A program made the position numbers and the translations under genes. Positions 35,804-45,296 of a stretch of 64,000 nucleotides of DNA are shown one piece after another. This DNA comes from Arthrobacter sp. SLBN-112 (GTDB lineage: Bacteria > Actinomycetota > Actinomycetes > Actinomycetales > Micrococcaceae), in NCBI RefSeq assembly GCF_030944625.1, contig NZ_JAUSXY010000001.1, positions 186,001 through 250,000 of the forward strand, read 5' to 3'. The notes beneath the pieces were generated by a model. The model had not been told where the DNA came from, searched no databases, and worked only from the letters and a program-made list of their open reading frames with translations. Every line of letters begins with the position of its first letter. The stretch's first letter is position 1.

Positions 35804-37243
35804 ATGACTACCACCCATCCCAATGATCTGGACGTCCCCCAGAAGGGCCTGGCCCGGATGGCGGAGAAGCTGGCCGGCTGGACGCAGAAATGGTTCCCGG
35901 ACGCCTACATTTTCGCCTTGGCAGGCGTCCTGCTCGTCGCCGTCGCAGCATTGGCGGCGGGCGCTTCGCCCAAGGCCGTGGTCGATTCCTTCGGAAACGG
36001 ATTCTGGGACCTCACCGCTTTTACCCTGCAGATGTCAATGGTTGTCCTGACCGGCTACGTCGTGGCAACCTCACCACCGGTGGCCCGGCTGATTGAACGC
36101 CTGGCCCAGGTGCCCGGCTCCGCGCGGTCCGCCGTCAGCTTCGTCGCCGTCATGTCCATGTCGGTGTCATTCGTCAACTGGGGCCTGAGCCTGATCTTTG
36201 GCGGACTCCTGGCCCGTGCGGTGGCCCGGCGCGGGGACCTCCGCGTCGATTACCGGGCCCTCGGCGCGGCGGCGTTCATGGGACTGGGCGCAGTCTGGGC
36301 GCTGGGCATGTCCTCCTCCGCGGCCCAGCTCCAGGCAACCAAGGCATCCATTCCGCCGGCGCTGCTGAAGATCACCGGCGTCCTGGATTTCGGCACCACC
36401 ATATTCACCTGGCAGTCCCTGCTTACGCTCGTCATCCTGATGCTGCTGACCACCGTCATCGCCCACTTTTCCGCGCCGACGGGGAACGCCATCAAAACTG
36501 CGGCCGATCTCGGCGTCGACCTTGACGACCAGCCCGAGCCGCCGGACGAAAAGTCCCGGCCGGGCGAGTGGCTCGAATACAGCCGCGTCCTGCCGGTCCT
36601 GGCGGGTGTGCTCACCCTGGGCTGGCTGGTGTCCCAGCTCCTGACCCTGCCCATCCTGAGCGTGGTCAGTTCACTGAACGGATACCTGCTGGTCTTCCTG
36701 ATGCTGGGGCTGGTGCTGCACGGAACCCCGCGCAAGTTCCTGCAGTCTGTGGCCAAGGCCGTGCCCGCAACAGCCGGAATCCTGGTCCAGTTCCCGCTGT
36801 ATGCCGCGATGGCGGCCATCCTCACCAAGGCGACGGGGGCCGGCGGCCTCTCCGTGTCCGAGCATCTGGCGCAGTTCTTCACCAGCATCGGCGGCAATGG
36901 GGCGTTCGCCATCATCATCGCCCTCTACACGGCTCTCCTGGGCATGTTCGTCCCCTCCGGCGGAGGCAAGTGGCTGGTCGAGGCACCCTATGTCATGCAA
37001 TCCGCGACGGACGTGAACATGAACCTCGGCTGGACCGTGCAGATCTACAACATGGCCGAGGCACTGCCCAACCTGGTCAACCCGTTCTTCATGCTGCCGC
37101 TGCTGGCAGTGCTGGGCCTGCGGGCCCGCGACCTGGTGGGCTTCACGTTCCAGCAGTTCCTGTTCCATCTTCCGGTGGTGCTGCTGTTGGCGTGGCTGCT
37201 GGGAATGACGTTCGAATTCGTGCCGCCGGTAATACCCAACTGA
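35804..37243 (+). CDS. Short-chain fatty acid transporter, AtoE family
   Basis: The 479-residue membrane protein has roughly a dozen hydrophobic segments. Family-typical stretches are [33 protein letters not shown] and [17 protein letters not shown]. The homologue in Escherichia coli lies with atoDAEB and imports acetoacetate and short-chain fatty acids. Sitting between the two CoA-transferase subunits points to acetoacetate or butyrate-type substrates rather than 3-oxoadipate. The start ATG is at 35804. Confidence 0.92.
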   Translation: MTTTHPNDLDVPQKGLARMAEKLAGWTQKWFPDAYIFALAGVLLVAVAALAAGASPKAVVDSFGNGFWDLTAFTLQMSMVVLTGYVVATSPPVARLIERLAQVPGSARSAVSFVAVMSMSVSFVNWGLSLIFGGLLARAVARRGDLRVDYRALGAAAFMGLGAVWALGMSSSAAQLQATKASIPPALLKITGVLDFGTTIFTWQSLLTLVILMLLTTVIAHFSAPTGNAIKTAADLGVDLDDQPEPPDEKSRPGEWLEYSRVLPVLAGVLTLGWLVSQLLTLPILSVVSSLNGYLLVFLMLGLVLHGTPRKFLQSVAKAVPATAGILVQFPLYAAMAAILTKATGAGGLSVSEHLAQFFTSIGGNGAFAIIIALYTALLGMFVPSGGGKWLVEAPYVMQSATDVNMNLGWTVQIYNMAEALPNLVNPFFMLPLLAVLGLRARDLVGFTFQQFLFHLPVVLLLAWLLGMTFEFVPPVIPN

Positions 37244-37281
37244 CCCCGGACACCCGAGTACTGAGAAAAAGGAGTTTCGCC

Positions 37282-37971
37282 ATGGCATGGACCAGGGATG
37301 AAATGGCTGCGATCGCGGCCGAAGAATTGAACGACGGCGACTACGTGAACCTGGGGATCGGCATTCCGACGCTGGTGGCCAACAACCTGCCCAAGGGCGT
37401 GCGGGTGGTGCTCCAGAGCGAGAACGGACTGCTGGGCATGGGCCCGTTCCCGTATGAGGGCGAGGAGGACGCGGACCTGATCAACGCCGGAAAGCAGACC
37501 GTCACGGTCCTGCCCGGCGGCAGCATCTTCGACTCCGCCACCTCGTTCGGCATGATCCGCGGCGGCCACGTCAAAGTAGCCATCCTGGGCGCCATGCAGG
37601 TCTCCGGCAACGGCGACCTGGCCAACTGGACCATCCCCGGCAAGATGGTCAAAGGCATGGGCGGCGCCATGGACCTGGTGGCCGGCACCCCGCGGGTGGT
37701 GGTCCTCACGGAGCACAACGCCAAGGACGGCACCGCCAAGATCGTGCGCGAATGCACCCTCCCGTTGACCGGACTCAGCTGTGTGGACCGGATCATCAGC
37801 GATCTCGCCGTCTTCGATCTTTACAAAACGGACGACGGCGGGCGGCAGCTCACGCTGACCCGGCTGGCGCCCGGAGTCACCGTGGAGGAGATCCGCGGGA
37901 AGACCGAAGCCGCATTCGACGTCGCCACCTCCCTCGGCTCAACACCCACCTTTGAAGGAGCTACAGCATGA
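37282..37971 (+). CDS. 3-oxoacid CoA-transferase subunit B
   Basis: The 229-residue beta subunit carries the catalytic glutamate in [10 protein letters not shown], with [13 protein letters not shown] before it and [15 protein letters not shown] sequence ([14 protein letters not shown]) after. It pairs with the subunit at 35059-35790. The ATG at 37282 has AAAGGAG at 37268-37274. The thiolase gene begins in the ATGA at its stop, which shows tight coupling. Confidence 0.94.
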   Translation: MAWTRDEMAAIAAEELNDGDYVNLGIGIPTLVANNLPKGVRVVLQSENGLLGMGPFPYEGEEDADLINAGKQTVTVLPGGSIFDSATSFGMIRGGHVKVAILGAMQVSGNGDLANWTIPGKMVKGMGGAMDLVAGTPRVVVLTEHNAKDGTAKIVRECTLPLTGLSCVDRIISDLAVFDLYKTDDGGRQLTLTRLAPGVTVEEIRGKTEAAFDVATSLGSTPTFEGATA

Positions 37972-39161
37972 GCCTCAATGACCAGTTCGGCAAGGATGTC
38001 CTGATGACCGGCTGGGGGCACAGCAGGTTCGGGAAGCTCACGGACGACACCCTCGAGTCCCTGATCGTGCAGGTGGCTTCCGAGGCCATCGCAAACGCGG
38101 GCGTCGAGCCCTCGCAGATCGACGAGGTCTACGTGGGCCAGTTCAACGCCGGAATGATGCCGCTGGCGTTCCCGTCGTCGCTGGCCCTGCAGGTTTCCCC
38201 GGACCTGGCCAACGTACCCGCCACCCGTGTGGAGAATGCCTGCGCTTCCGGTTCGGCGGCGTTCCAGCAGGGCACCAAATCGTTGCTGGCCGGCACCGCA
38301 AAGACGGTACTGGTGATCGGTGCGGAAAAGATGACCCAAGCCGGGGCAGACGTGGTGGGTGCCGCGCTGCTCGGGGCCGACTATGACATGGCCGGGAAAC
38401 AGTCCACCACCGGTTTCACCGGGCTCTTCGCCGAGGTGGCAAAGCACTACGCCAAGCGTTACGACCCCGCCGGCACCCTGGGCGACGTGTTGGGCAGCAT
38501 CGCGGCGAAGAACCACCGCAACGGCGTGGACAACCCCTACGCACAGCTCCGCAAGGACCTCGGCGAGGAGTTCTGCCGGACCGTCTCGGACAAGAACCCG
38601 ATGGTGGCCGAGCCGCTGCGCCGCACCGACTGTTCGCCGGTGTCCGACGGCGCGGCCGCCGTCGTGCTGTCCGTCTCCCCCACCCGCGGCGCGACCGCCC
38701 CGGTGCGGCTTGCCGGCTTCGGGCACGCCAACGACTTCTTCCCCACCGACCGCCGCGACCCCACGGCCTTCGAGGCCACCCGCGTGTCCTGGCAGCGCGC
38801 CCTGGCGATGGCCGGCGTCGGGCTCGAAGACCTGGACCTCGCCGAAGTCCATGACTGCTTCACCATCGCCGAGCTGCTCATGTACGAGGCCATGGGCCTG
38901 ACCGCCCCCGGCGAAGGTGCCCGCGCCATCGAGGAGGGCTGGGTCTACAAGGACGGCAAGCTGCCGGTCAACGTCTCCGGCGGGCTCAAGGCGAAAGGCC
39001 ACCCGGTGGGCGCCACAGGCGTCTCGCAGCACGTCCTGGCCGCCATGCAGCTCACCGGCACCGCCGGCGCCATGCAGCTGGCGGCCCCGCGCAGGGCAGC
39101 CGTGCAGAACATGGGCGGGGTCGGCATCGCCAACTACGTCAGCATCCTCGAAGCCGTCTGA
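37968..39161 (+). CDS. Thiolase-family acetyl-CoA acetyltransferase
   Basis: The 397-residue thiolase has the nucleophile Cys in [15 protein letters not shown], His in the [19 protein letters not shown] segment, and [17 protein letters not shown], a segment closer to SCP2-type thiolases than to the NEAFA type. It would cleave acetoacetyl-CoA, or another 3-ketoacyl-CoA made by the CoA-transferase, into acetyl-CoA. It is the last gene of the IclR-controlled operon and overlaps subunit B by four bases. Confidence 0.92.
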   Translation: MSLNDQFGKDVLMTGWGHSRFGKLTDDTLESLIVQVASEAIANAGVEPSQIDEVYVGQFNAGMMPLAFPSSLALQVSPDLANVPATRVENACASGSAAFQQGTKSLLAGTAKTVLVIGAEKMTQAGADVVGAALLGADYDMAGKQSTTGFTGLFAEVAKHYAKRYDPAGTLGDVLGSIAAKNHRNGVDNPYAQLRKDLGEEFCRTVSDKNPMVAEPLRRTDCSPVSDGAAAVVLSVSPTRGATAPVRLAGFGHANDFFPTDRRDPTAFEATRVSWQRALAMAGVGLEDLDLAEVHDCFTIAELLMYEAMGLTAPGEGARAIEEGWVYKDGKLPVNVSGGLKAKGHPVGATGVSQHVLAAMQLTGTAGAMQLAAPRRAAVQNMGGVGIANYVSILEAV

Positions 39162-39185
39162 CGCAGCGGGATGAGGGGCCGCCGC

Positions 39186-39267
39186 CGTCGTAGGGCACTT
39201 TGACCCCGCCAGCGCCCGCCCGGAGCAATATCGGACGGCGTGTCCGTGCCAAAGTGCCCCGGGACGG
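39186..39267. other. Inverted repeat after the thiolase gene
   Basis: GGGCACTTTG at 39194-39203 and CAAAGTGCCC at 39250-39259 are perfect inverted copies, and flanking CCGTC/GACGG extends the pairing to 18 bases with mismatches. The 46-base loop and missing T tract make a simple terminator unlikely. It could be a leftover of a mobile element or a regulatory RNA fold next to the deletion scar. Confidence 0.5.
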
Positions 39268-39296
39268 TGGGACGGCAGCCGGCCGCCGCTTCCGCC

Positions 39297-39521
39297 CTAC
39301 TTCGCCGCGCCCGCGATGGCGTCGGCGCCGGCGCCGGCAGCTGCACACGCTTCATCCAAGGCGCCATCCGGCGCCCCGCCGACAGCTATGCCGGCAACGG
39401 AAACGCCATTGACCTTCAGCGGGACACCGCCCGCAAGGAACAGGGTGCCCGGCAAGTCGGCGATAGAGCGGCCGTTACCGTTGACGCGCTTGGCCAGCTC
39501 GCTGGTGATCTTCGCCGCCAT
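39297..39521 (-). pseudogene. GlcG/HbpS (DUF336) family protein, C-terminal remnant
   Basis: From about 39521 down to the stop at 39297 the frame encodes the C-terminal half of a DUF336 haem-binding-type protein: MAAKITSELAKRV, SIADLPGTLFLAGGVPLKV, VSVAGIAVGGAPDGALDEAC. Upstream (higher coordinates) the same frame is only the antisense of a LuxR-type gene. The N-terminal half, promoter and start are missing. It lies head to head with a LuxR remnant that is also missing its 5' part, which points to one deletion across a divergent pair. Confidence 0.75.
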
Positions 39522-39549
39522 CCGGGGTGCGGTGCAGGGCAGGAGCGTG

Positions 39550-39795
39550 ATGAGCCCGCCGGTGGCCTCGAGGTTGTTCCAGCAGCTGCGCAACCCTGAC
39601 GACGTCCTCACTCCCCGGGAGGCCGAATTGCTGAGCCTGCTCACTGAAGGCCTCAGTAACCGCGAGCTCGGCCGGCGGCTGTTCATTTCCGAAGCGACCG
39701 TTAACACCCATCTGGCACACATCTATGCCAAGCTCGGAGTCGACACCCGGACGGCCGCTTCTGCTACCGCCATCCGCCGTGAGGGGATGCGTTAA
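39550..39795 (+). CDS. LuxR-type HTH domain, remnant of a response regulator
   Basis: The 81 residues hold a complete GerE/LuxR HTH (DVLTPREAELLSLLTEGLS, FISEATVNTHLAHIYAKL) preceded by PPVASRLFQQLRN, the linker typical of NarL-type response regulators. The receiver domain is absent. AGGAG at 39541-39545 lies just before the ATG at 39550, so a free DNA-binding domain could still be made. The sequence upstream belongs to the DUF336 remnant on the other strand. It is either a pseudogene or a constitutive mini-regulator. Confidence 0.65.
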   Translation: MSPPVASRLFQQLRNPDDVLTPREAELLSLLTEGLSNRELGRRLFISEATVNTHLAHIYAKLGVDTRTAASATAIRREGMR

Positions 39796-39926
39796 CTGCA
39801 CATTATGGCCGCTACCCTTGCACCCGAGGCCTGCGCCCCGTACGTTGGGGACTGTGGGGGACTAACTCCCGCGCACCCCGGGACGATTCCGGGGAGAGAA
39901 TCAGAGTCACATGAAGGAATGCAGCC

Positions 39927-40130
39927 ATGGCAACAGGCACAGTTAAATGGTTCAACGCCGAAAAGGGTTTTGGCTTCATTGCCCCCGATGACGGGTCCGC
40001 TGACGTATTCGCCCACTACTCGGCAATCGCCAGCAGCGGCTACCGCTCACTGGACGAAAACCAGAAGGTCGAATTCGATGTGACCCAGGGCCCCAAGGGT
40101 CCGCAGGCAGAGAACATCCGCCCGCTCTAA
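39927..40130 (+). CDS. Cold shock protein, CspA family
   Basis: This 67-residue single cold-shock domain has the RNA-binding motifs [17 protein letters not shown] (RNP1) and DVFAHYSAI (RNP2). It binds single-stranded nucleic acid as an RNA chaperone. The start ATG at 39927 follows GAAGGA. An untranslated leader of up to about 130 bases precedes it, as in csp genes with temperature-responsive mRNA. A strong terminator follows. Confidence 0.95.
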   Translation: MATGTVKWFNAEKGFGFIAPDDGSADVFAHYSAIASSGYRSLDENQKVEFDVTQGPKGPQAENIRPL

Positions 40131-40168
40131 GTCTTCGGCGGCTCCGACAACTGCCGGGACCCCATCCG

Positions 40169-40210
40169 GCGGCCCCTCCAGCGAAAGCTGGAGGGGCCGC
40201 TTGTTTTTTT
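40169..40210 (+). terminator. Rho-independent terminator after the cold shock gene
   Basis: A perfect 14-bp stem (40169-40182 with 40187-40200) with a GAAA tetraloop is followed by TTGTTTTTTT. This is a textbook intrinsic terminator. Confidence 0.96.
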
Positions 40211-40272
40211 GCGGCACTTTTTATCTGCGGCACTGTTTTTCTGCAGCACTGCGGGTTTGGGATAATTGACCC

Positions 40273-40608
40273 ATGACCGGACAGGACCAGGACAAGGATC
40301 CGTGGGTGGAGTTCGACGCGCTCGGGCCCGCCGCCCCTGACCGTGTGCCGGGGCAGCCCGGCGGTGAACCCCACGGATTCGGATTCCGGACCGGTGTACG
40401 CAGCGCGCGCGTCGCCGTTGGTTTTGCCGTCTACGCCCTGGCCCTGGGCACAATCCTCGCCCTTACCGGATGCATCGTGTTCATCGCCCGGCAGCAGTGG
40501 CTGCTGGTGGGCCTCATGCTGATGTTCGAATCCATCTTTGTCTTTGCCTTCACGCGGCTGGTGGCACAGGCCCGGCACCGGAGACCACGAAACGGTCCAG
40601 CCAAGTAG
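40273..40608 (+). CDS. Small membrane protein of unknown function
   Basis: The 111-residue protein has a hydrophilic N-terminal 45 residues, then two membrane helices (VGFAVYALALGTILALTG and WLLVGLMLMFESIFVFAF) and a basic tail. I do not recognise the family with certainty. The ATG at 40273 opens the frame. It lies between the cold-shock terminator and a MerR-type gene with its own promoter, so it is a single transcription unit. Confidence 0.75.
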   Translation: MTGQDQDKDPWVEFDALGPAAPDRVPGQPGGEPHGFGFRTGVRSARVAVGFAVYALALGTILALTGCIVFIARQQWLLVGLMLMFESIFVFAFTRLVAQARHRRPRNGPAK

Positions 40609-40622
40609 GCGGACAGCCGCCC

Positions 40623-40653
40623 TTGACCTTGACGCTGCGTCAACCCCTAGGCT
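40623..40653 (+). promoter_or_regulatory. MerR-type promoter with operator in a 19-bp spacer
   Basis: TTGACC (40623-40628) and TAGGCT (40648-40653) are separated by 19 bases, the lengthened spacing typical of MerR-controlled promoters. The palindrome TTGACGCTGCGTCAA (40629-40643) fills the spacer. It ends seven bases before the regulator start codon, so autoregulation with a very short or leaderless transcript is likely. Confidence 0.85.
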
Positions 40654-40660
40654 CAAGGGC

Positions 40661-41446
40661 ATGGAAGAAATCCGAGGTACCGGCGTAAGGGACTGGCCCA
40701 TCCAGGATGTGGCCAGGATGGCCGGCACCACCAGCCGCACGCTCAGGCACTACGACGACATCGGGCTCTTGAAGCCCAGCCGGGTGGGCGGCAACGGCTA
40801 CCGCTATTACGACGGCGCCGCCCTCCTTCAGCTGCAGCGGATCCTTCTGCTGCGGGAACTGGGCCTGGGCCTGCCGGCCATCGCCGAGGTCTTCCAGCGC
40901 CACGCCGATCCCGTCGCCGCACTCACCCGCCACCTCGAGTGGCTGGGAAAGGAGCAGCAACGGCTGGCCCGGCAGGCACAATCCGTGCGGCAAACCATCG
41001 AAACAGTAAGGACAGGAGGCCAACTGATGGCCGAGAACATGTTTGACGGCTTCGACCACACCCAGTACCGGGACGAGGTCGAGGAACGCTGGGGCAAGGA
41101 CGCCTACGCCACGTCCGACGCATGGTGGCGCGGGATGGACGCGGCAGAAAAACGGGCCTGGAAGTCACGGGTGGAAGACCTGGGCAGGGACTGGATCGCT
41201 GCCGGCGCTTCAGGAGTCCCGGCGGATGGTCCCGAGGCCCAGGACCTGGCACGCAGGCACGTGGCCTGGCTCCAGTCCATTCCCGGAACGCCCGCTGCAG
41301 ACGCCGGCGGGGACATCAAGGGATATGTCATCGGACTGGCTGACATGTACGTCGCGGATCCGCGCTTCGCCGCCAACTACGGGGGCGTGGACGGGGCCGC
41401 CTTCGTACGGAGCGCCCTTCGCATCTTTGCCGGGAAGCACCTCTAG
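40661..41446 (+). CDS. MerR-family regulator with TipAS-like C-terminal domain
   Basis: The 261-residue regulator has a MerR HTH (PIQDVARMAGTTSRTLRHYD, GLLKPSRVGGNGYRYYD), a dimerisation coiled coil up to about residue 110, and a TipAS-type antibiotic-binding domain (MFDGFDHTQYRDEVEERWG, ADMYVADPRFAANYGG). Relatives in Streptomyces bind thiopeptides and switch on resistance. The internal ATG at codon 123 (MAENMFDGF) could also give the free TipAS domain, as reported for TipA. The promoter upstream has the expected stretched spacer. Confidence 0.92.
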   Translation: MEEIRGTGVRDWPIQDVARMAGTTSRTLRHYDDIGLLKPSRVGGNGYRYYDGAALLQLQRILLLRELGLGLPAIAEVFQRHADPVAALTRHLEWLGKEQQRLARQAQSVRQTIETVRTGGQLMAENMFDGFDHTQYRDEVEERWGKDAYATSDAWWRGMDAAEKRAWKSRVEDLGRDWIAAGASGVPADGPEAQDLARRHVAWLQSIPGTPAADAGGDIKGYVIGLADMYVADPRFAANYGGVDGAAFVRSALRIFAGKHL

Positions 41447-41455
41447 GGGCACCTG

Positions 41456-42118
41456 TCAGCGGTCGGCGTCGACGCGTTTGGCCCTCTTGGCCCGCCGGAT
41501 AATGAGCAGGGCAACGGCAACGGCGAGCGCCGCGTAGACGGCATAGTTCAGGAAATGTGAGTACTTCTCGATGAGCTGGTACTGGGTGCCCAGCAGGTAG
41601 CCGAGGCCAATGAGGGCGCCGTTCCACAGCCCGCTGCCGGCAAGGGTGAAGAGGCTGAATGTTCCGACGGGCATTGCGGCGGCGCCGGCCGGCAGCGAGA
41701 TCAGGCTGCGGATCCCGGGGAGCAGGCGGCCAAAGAAAATGGACGACCTGCCGTGGCGGCGGAACCAGGCTGTGGCCTGTTCAAAGTCCTCCCGGTCCAC
41801 CAGGGGCAGTTTGGACAGCCACCGGATTGAACGTTCCAGGCCCAGTTTCGCGCCGAGCCAATAGAGCAGCAGGGCACCGAGGTACGCGCCCAGGGTGCTG
41901 GTGACGACGACGAGGAGGAGGCTGAGGGAACCTTGCTTGGCAAGGTAGCCCGCCAGCGGAAGGATCACCTCGCTGGGGATGGGCGGCACCACCGTCTCCG
42001 CCAGCGTGAAGGCACCCACGCCCCACTCGCCCAGGGCGTCGATAGCCTTCGCCGCGAAGCCCACGATGCCCGTGAGTCCGTCGGTGGGGCTGGCTGCACC
42101 GGTCATGGTTGTCCACAT
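41456..42118 (-). CDS. DedA family membrane protein
   Basis: The 220-residue SNARE-associated (DedA/VTT) protein contains ETVVPPIPSEVILPLAGYLA and the signature FGRLLPGIRSLISLPAG, with four to five membrane helices. The family recycles undecaprenyl phosphate or other lipids across the membrane and affects envelope stability. The start is taken at the ATG at 42118, with GGGGA upstream; an internal ATG at 42106 is possible. Confidence 0.9.
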   Translation of the reverse strand: MWTTMTGAASPTDGLTGIVGFAAKAIDALGEWGVGAFTLAETVVPPIPSEVILPLAGYLAKQGSLSLLLVVVTSTLGAYLGALLLYWLGAKLGLERSIRWLSKLPLVDREDFEQATAWFRRHGRSSIFFGRLLPGIRSLISLPAGAAAMPVGTFSLFTLAGSGLWNGALIGLGYLLGTQYQLIEKYSHFLNYAVYAALAVAVALLIIRRAKRAKRVDADR

Positions 42119-42230
42119 ACGTCTGTCCCCGTTCGTTGCCCCGGCATGGCCGTGTGTTGCCCGTCCTGTCCACAATACGGGCCGCGTAATTCGTCAGGCG
42201 CCCCCAGGTCCTGGACAGCGCGTCCCCGGG

Positions 42231-43007
42231 TCAACGGTGCTTGAACTGCGGTTCACGCTTTTCGGTGAACGCCGCCATCCCTTCCTTCTGGTCCTCGGTG
42301 GCGAACAACGAGTGGAAAAGCCTCCGCTCGAACAAGACCCCTTGGGCCAGCCCGGTTTCGAACGCTGCATTCACGGCTTCCTTTGCCGCCATGGCAGCCG
42401 GCTTCGACTTGGCGGCGATCAGCCCGGCTGCTTTGAGGGCCTCGGACACCACATCCTCCGCCGGGACCACCCGGGAGACAAGTCCGCACCGGTCCGCTTC
42501 CTCGGCGCCGATGAACCTGCCCGTGAGGATCAGGTCCATGGCCTTCGCCTTGCCGATTGCGCGGGTGAGCCGCTGTGAACCGCCCATCCCGGGGAGCACG
42601 GCAAGGTTGATTTCCGGCTGGCCGAACTTCGCGTTGTCCCCCGCGATGATGAGGTCGCACATCATGGCGAGCTCGCAGCCGCCGCCGAGGGCAAAGCCGG
42701 ACACAGCCGCGATGGTGGGGATCCGAAGCCGGGTGAAGTCTTCCCAGCCACGGAACCAGTCCGCGGTGTACATGTCCATGTAGCCTTGGTCCGCCATCTC
42801 CTTGATGTCCGCTCCGGCAGCGAACGCCTTGGCCGAGCCCGTGATCACCACGGCGCCCACGCCGGGATCGGAATCCATCGCGGTAACCGCGGCGACCAGT
42901 TCTTCCATAGTGGCCTTGTTGAGCGCGTTCAGCGCCGAGGGCCGGTTGAGGGTCACCAGCCCCACCCTGCCCTGTTGCTCCACCAGGATGTTGGCATACT
43001 CCGTCAT
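42231..43007 (-). CDS. Enoyl-CoA hydratase
   Basis: The 258-residue crotonase-family enzyme has oxyanion-hole segments [13 protein letters not shown] and [18 protein letters not shown], and catalytic glutamates in the [15 protein letters not shown] region. It hydrates 2-enoyl-CoA; beside mmsB and a 3-hydroxyisobutyryl-CoA hydrolase it most likely serves methacrylyl-CoA hydration in valine breakdown. It is the last gene of a three-gene operon and overlaps mmsB by four bases. Confidence 0.93.
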   Translation of the reverse strand: MTEYANILVEQQGRVGLVTLNRPSALNALNKATMEELVAAVTAMDSDPGVGAVVITGSAKAFAAGADIKEMADQGYMDMYTADWFRGWEDFTRLRIPTIAAVSGFALGGGCELAMMCDLIIAGDNAKFGQPEINLAVLPGMGGSQRLTRAIGKAKAMDLILTGRFIGAEEADRCGLVSRVVPAEDVVSEALKAAGLIAAKSKPAAMAAKEAVNAAFETGLAQGVLFERRLFHSLFATEDQKEGMAAFTEKREPQFKHR

Positions 43008-44023
43008 TCGGGGCTCCCGTCGTCGTGTGCTGCTGTGGTCCGGCTCCGGCCCGGCGTGTCCGTTCCTGTTGTCTTCCCCGTTGCCGTGTCCGTTGCAGTG
43101 TCCGCGGCTGCCGGGCCCGAGGTAGCACGGATGTCCGTGATGATGGCGGAAAAGTCGCGGCCGGCGCCGCCCTCCGCGGCAAATTTATCGTAGATGCGGG
43201 CCGCGAGCGCCCCCATCTGTCCCGCCACTCCGGTGCTGTTGAGGGCGTTGACCGCGAGGTTGAGGTCCTTGGCCATCAGCGCCGCCGCGAAGCCCGGCTG
43301 GTAGTCCCTGTTGGCCGGGCTGGCGGGAACCGGCCCCGGGACCGGGCAGTTGGTGGTCAGCGCCCAGCACTGTCCCGAGGCCGCGGACGCGACGTCGAAC
43401 AGGGCCTGGTGGCTCAGACCCAGCTTTTCACCGAGGACAAAAGCCTCACTGACCGCGATCATGGACACACCCAGGATGAGGTTGTTGCAGATCTTGGCAG
43501 CCTGGCCCGCGCCGTGGCCACCGCAGTGGACCACGCGTTTGCCCATGGCTTCCAGGAGCGGCCGAACCGATTCGAAATCCCGGGCCTCACCTCCGGCCAT
43601 GAACGTCAACGTCCCCGCTTCGGCGCCCACCACGCCGCCCGAAACAGGCGCGTCGATGGAGTGGTGGCCGGCTTCACCGGCCAGGCGCGCGGCTTCCCGG
43701 GCCTCATCGACGTTGATGGTGGAGCAGTCCAGGAACATGGTTCCCGGCGGCGCCGCCGCCAACAGCCCCGGTTGTCCGGCGTTGCCGCGGTAGGCATCCA
43801 GGACGTGGCCACCACTGGGGAACATGGTCAGTACGACGTCGGCCCCGGCCACGGCGCCAGCGGCGCTGTCCGCGATCGGCACACCGTGCTCCCGCGCCGC
43901 TTCGACGGCCGCCGGCACCACGTCGAAACCAGCTACCGTATGGCCGGCCCGGACCAGGTTCAGGGCCATGGGACCGCCCATATGCCCCAGGCCCAGGAAG
44001 GCCACGGTTCCCTTGTCAGGCAT
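43004..44023 (-). CDS. mmsB: 3-hydroxyisobutyrate dehydrogenase
   Basis: The 339-residue NAD-dependent enzyme has [21 protein letters not shown] at the N-terminus, the substrate motif [19 protein letters not shown] and catalytic Lys in [15 protein letters not shown]. It oxidises 3-hydroxyisobutyrate to methylmalonate semialdehyde in valine breakdown. The last 40 residues are an unusual Thr/Ala/Asp-rich tail with repeated TDTAT and TGTDT-like units, longer than normal for the family. It overlaps neighbours on both sides (four and eight bases). Confidence 0.94.
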   Translation of the reverse strand: MPDKGTVAFLGLGHMGGPMALNLVRAGHTVAGFDVVPAAVEAAREHGVPIADSAAGAVAGADVVLTMFPSGGHVLDAYRGNAGQPGLLAAAPPGTMFLDCSTINVDEAREAARLAGEAGHHSIDAPVSGGVVGAEAGTLTFMAGGEARDFESVRPLLEAMGKRVVHCGGHGAGQAAKICNNLILGVSMIAVSEAFVLGEKLGLSHQALFDVASAASGQCWALTTNCPVPGPVPASPANRDYQPGFAAALMAKDLNLAVNALNSTGVAGQMGALAARIYDKFAAEGGAGRDFSAIITDIRATSGPAAADTATDTATGKTTGTDTPGRSRTTAAHDDGSPE

Positions 44024-45134
44024 GGTCTGCCTCCTTCGGTGTCAGTTGCGCCTGCGGGTGCAGCTCCAGCTCCCCGCCGTCCAGCGGCTCGAAGAACCTG
44101 TCCACTTGCCCGGGAAGTACGTCAGCCAATGTTGCCGGTTTCCACTGCGGCTTCCGGTCCTTGTCCACTACTTGCGCACGGATGCCTTCGCGGAAATCAG
44201 GACCGGCAAGGAAGCGGATCCCGGCGCGGTACTCCTGGGCCAGCGCTTCGTCCAGGGTGAGGGTGGCGGCCCGGCGCAGCGACGCCAGGGTGACCTTGAC
44301 CGAGGTTGGTGACTTCGCTTCGATCGTATCGGCCGCCTCCCTTGCGTCCTCCTGCCCGGGCCCGGCCCAGGCCCGGAGGCGGCTGACGATGTCCGCTGCG
44401 TCATCCGAGGAGTAGCAGGCGTCGATCCACTCCCGCTGCCCGGCGAGCCGCGAGGCCGGTGCTGGTTCCGCACAACGTTCGACGACGTCTTCCGCGCTGT
44501 CGTCCTCAAGGGCGGCCGCCAGGTCCGGCAGCGACGGGGACGGGACGTAGCGGTCCGCCAGGCCAAGGAACAACGCATCGCCCGCGCCGAGATGCGCGCC
44601 GGTCAGGGCGGCGTGCGTTCCTGCTTCGCCTGGTGCGCGCGAGAGCAGGAAGGTCCCGCCGACGTCCGGGGCGAAACCGATGGTGGTTTCCGGCATCCCC
44701 ATCCTGGTCCGCTCCGTGACTACCCGGATGCTGCCGTGCGCCGAGATCCCCACGCCGCCGCCGAGGACCAGGCCATCCATGATGGCAACATACGGCTTGC
44801 GGTACCGGGCGATCAGCGAGTTCAGGCGGTATTCGGCCTGCCAGAAGCCGGCCGTCCGGTTTCCGCCGCGCAGCATGTCCCGGTAAATGGCCACGATGTC
44901 GCCCCCGGCGCAGAGTCCACGTTCCCCGGCGCCCTGCACCAGGACGGTGGCAACGTCGTCCTCCCCGGCCCACGCAGTGAGCTGCCGAAGCAGCAGATCC
45001 ACCATGCCGGCGGTGAGTGCGTTCACGGCCTTGGGCCTGTTGAGCGTGACCACGCCCAACCGGCCGCGGCGTTCAAACAGTACTTCCGGGTGCCCGTTGC
45101 CGGCGGCACCATCCATTCCCTTGGCTGCGGTCAT
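44016..45134 (-). CDS. 3-hydroxyisobutyryl-CoA hydrolase (enoyl-CoA hydratase/isomerase family)
   Basis: The 372-residue protein has the longer HIBCH form: VTLNRPKAVNALTAGMV, GAGERGLCAGGDIVAIYRD, VLGGGVGISAHGSIRVV, MPETTIGFAPDVGGTFLLSR and the C-terminal TLDEALAQEYRAG and DFREGIRAQVVDKD. It releases 3-hydroxyisobutyrate for mmsB. The ATG at 45134 has AAGGAG upstream. It is the first gene of the valine-catabolism operon; the acyl-CoA dehydrogenase and mmsA are not in the window. Confidence 0.92.
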   Translation of the reverse strand: MTAAKGMDGAAGNGHPEVLFERRGRLGVVTLNRPKAVNALTAGMVDLLLRQLTAWAGEDDVATVLVQGAGERGLCAGGDIVAIYRDMLRGGNRTAGFWQAEYRLNSLIARYRKPYVAIMDGLVLGGGVGISAHGSIRVVTERTRMGMPETTIGFAPDVGGTFLLSRAPGEAGTHAALTGAHLGAGDALFLGLADRYVPSPSLPDLAAALEDDSAEDVVERCAEPAPASRLAGQREWIDACYSSDDAADIVSRLRAWAGPGQEDAREAADTIEAKSPTSVKVTLASLRRAATLTLDEALAQEYRAGIRFLAGPDFREGIRAQVVDKDRKPQWKPATLADVLPGQVDRFFEPLDGGELELHPQAQLTPKEADHA

Positions 45135-45296
45135 CGGCTGGCTGCTCCTTCGCATGGTGGCCGGATGAGTGATCCAGGTCATTCTGGTTGCGAATATACC
45201 CGCCGCTTAACGCCTGGGACCAACGGCACGGGTGGTGCCGGCCGGGCAGCCGGGAGGCTTTACCCGGCGCAGGGCTGCCAAGGTAAGTTAGGAACC

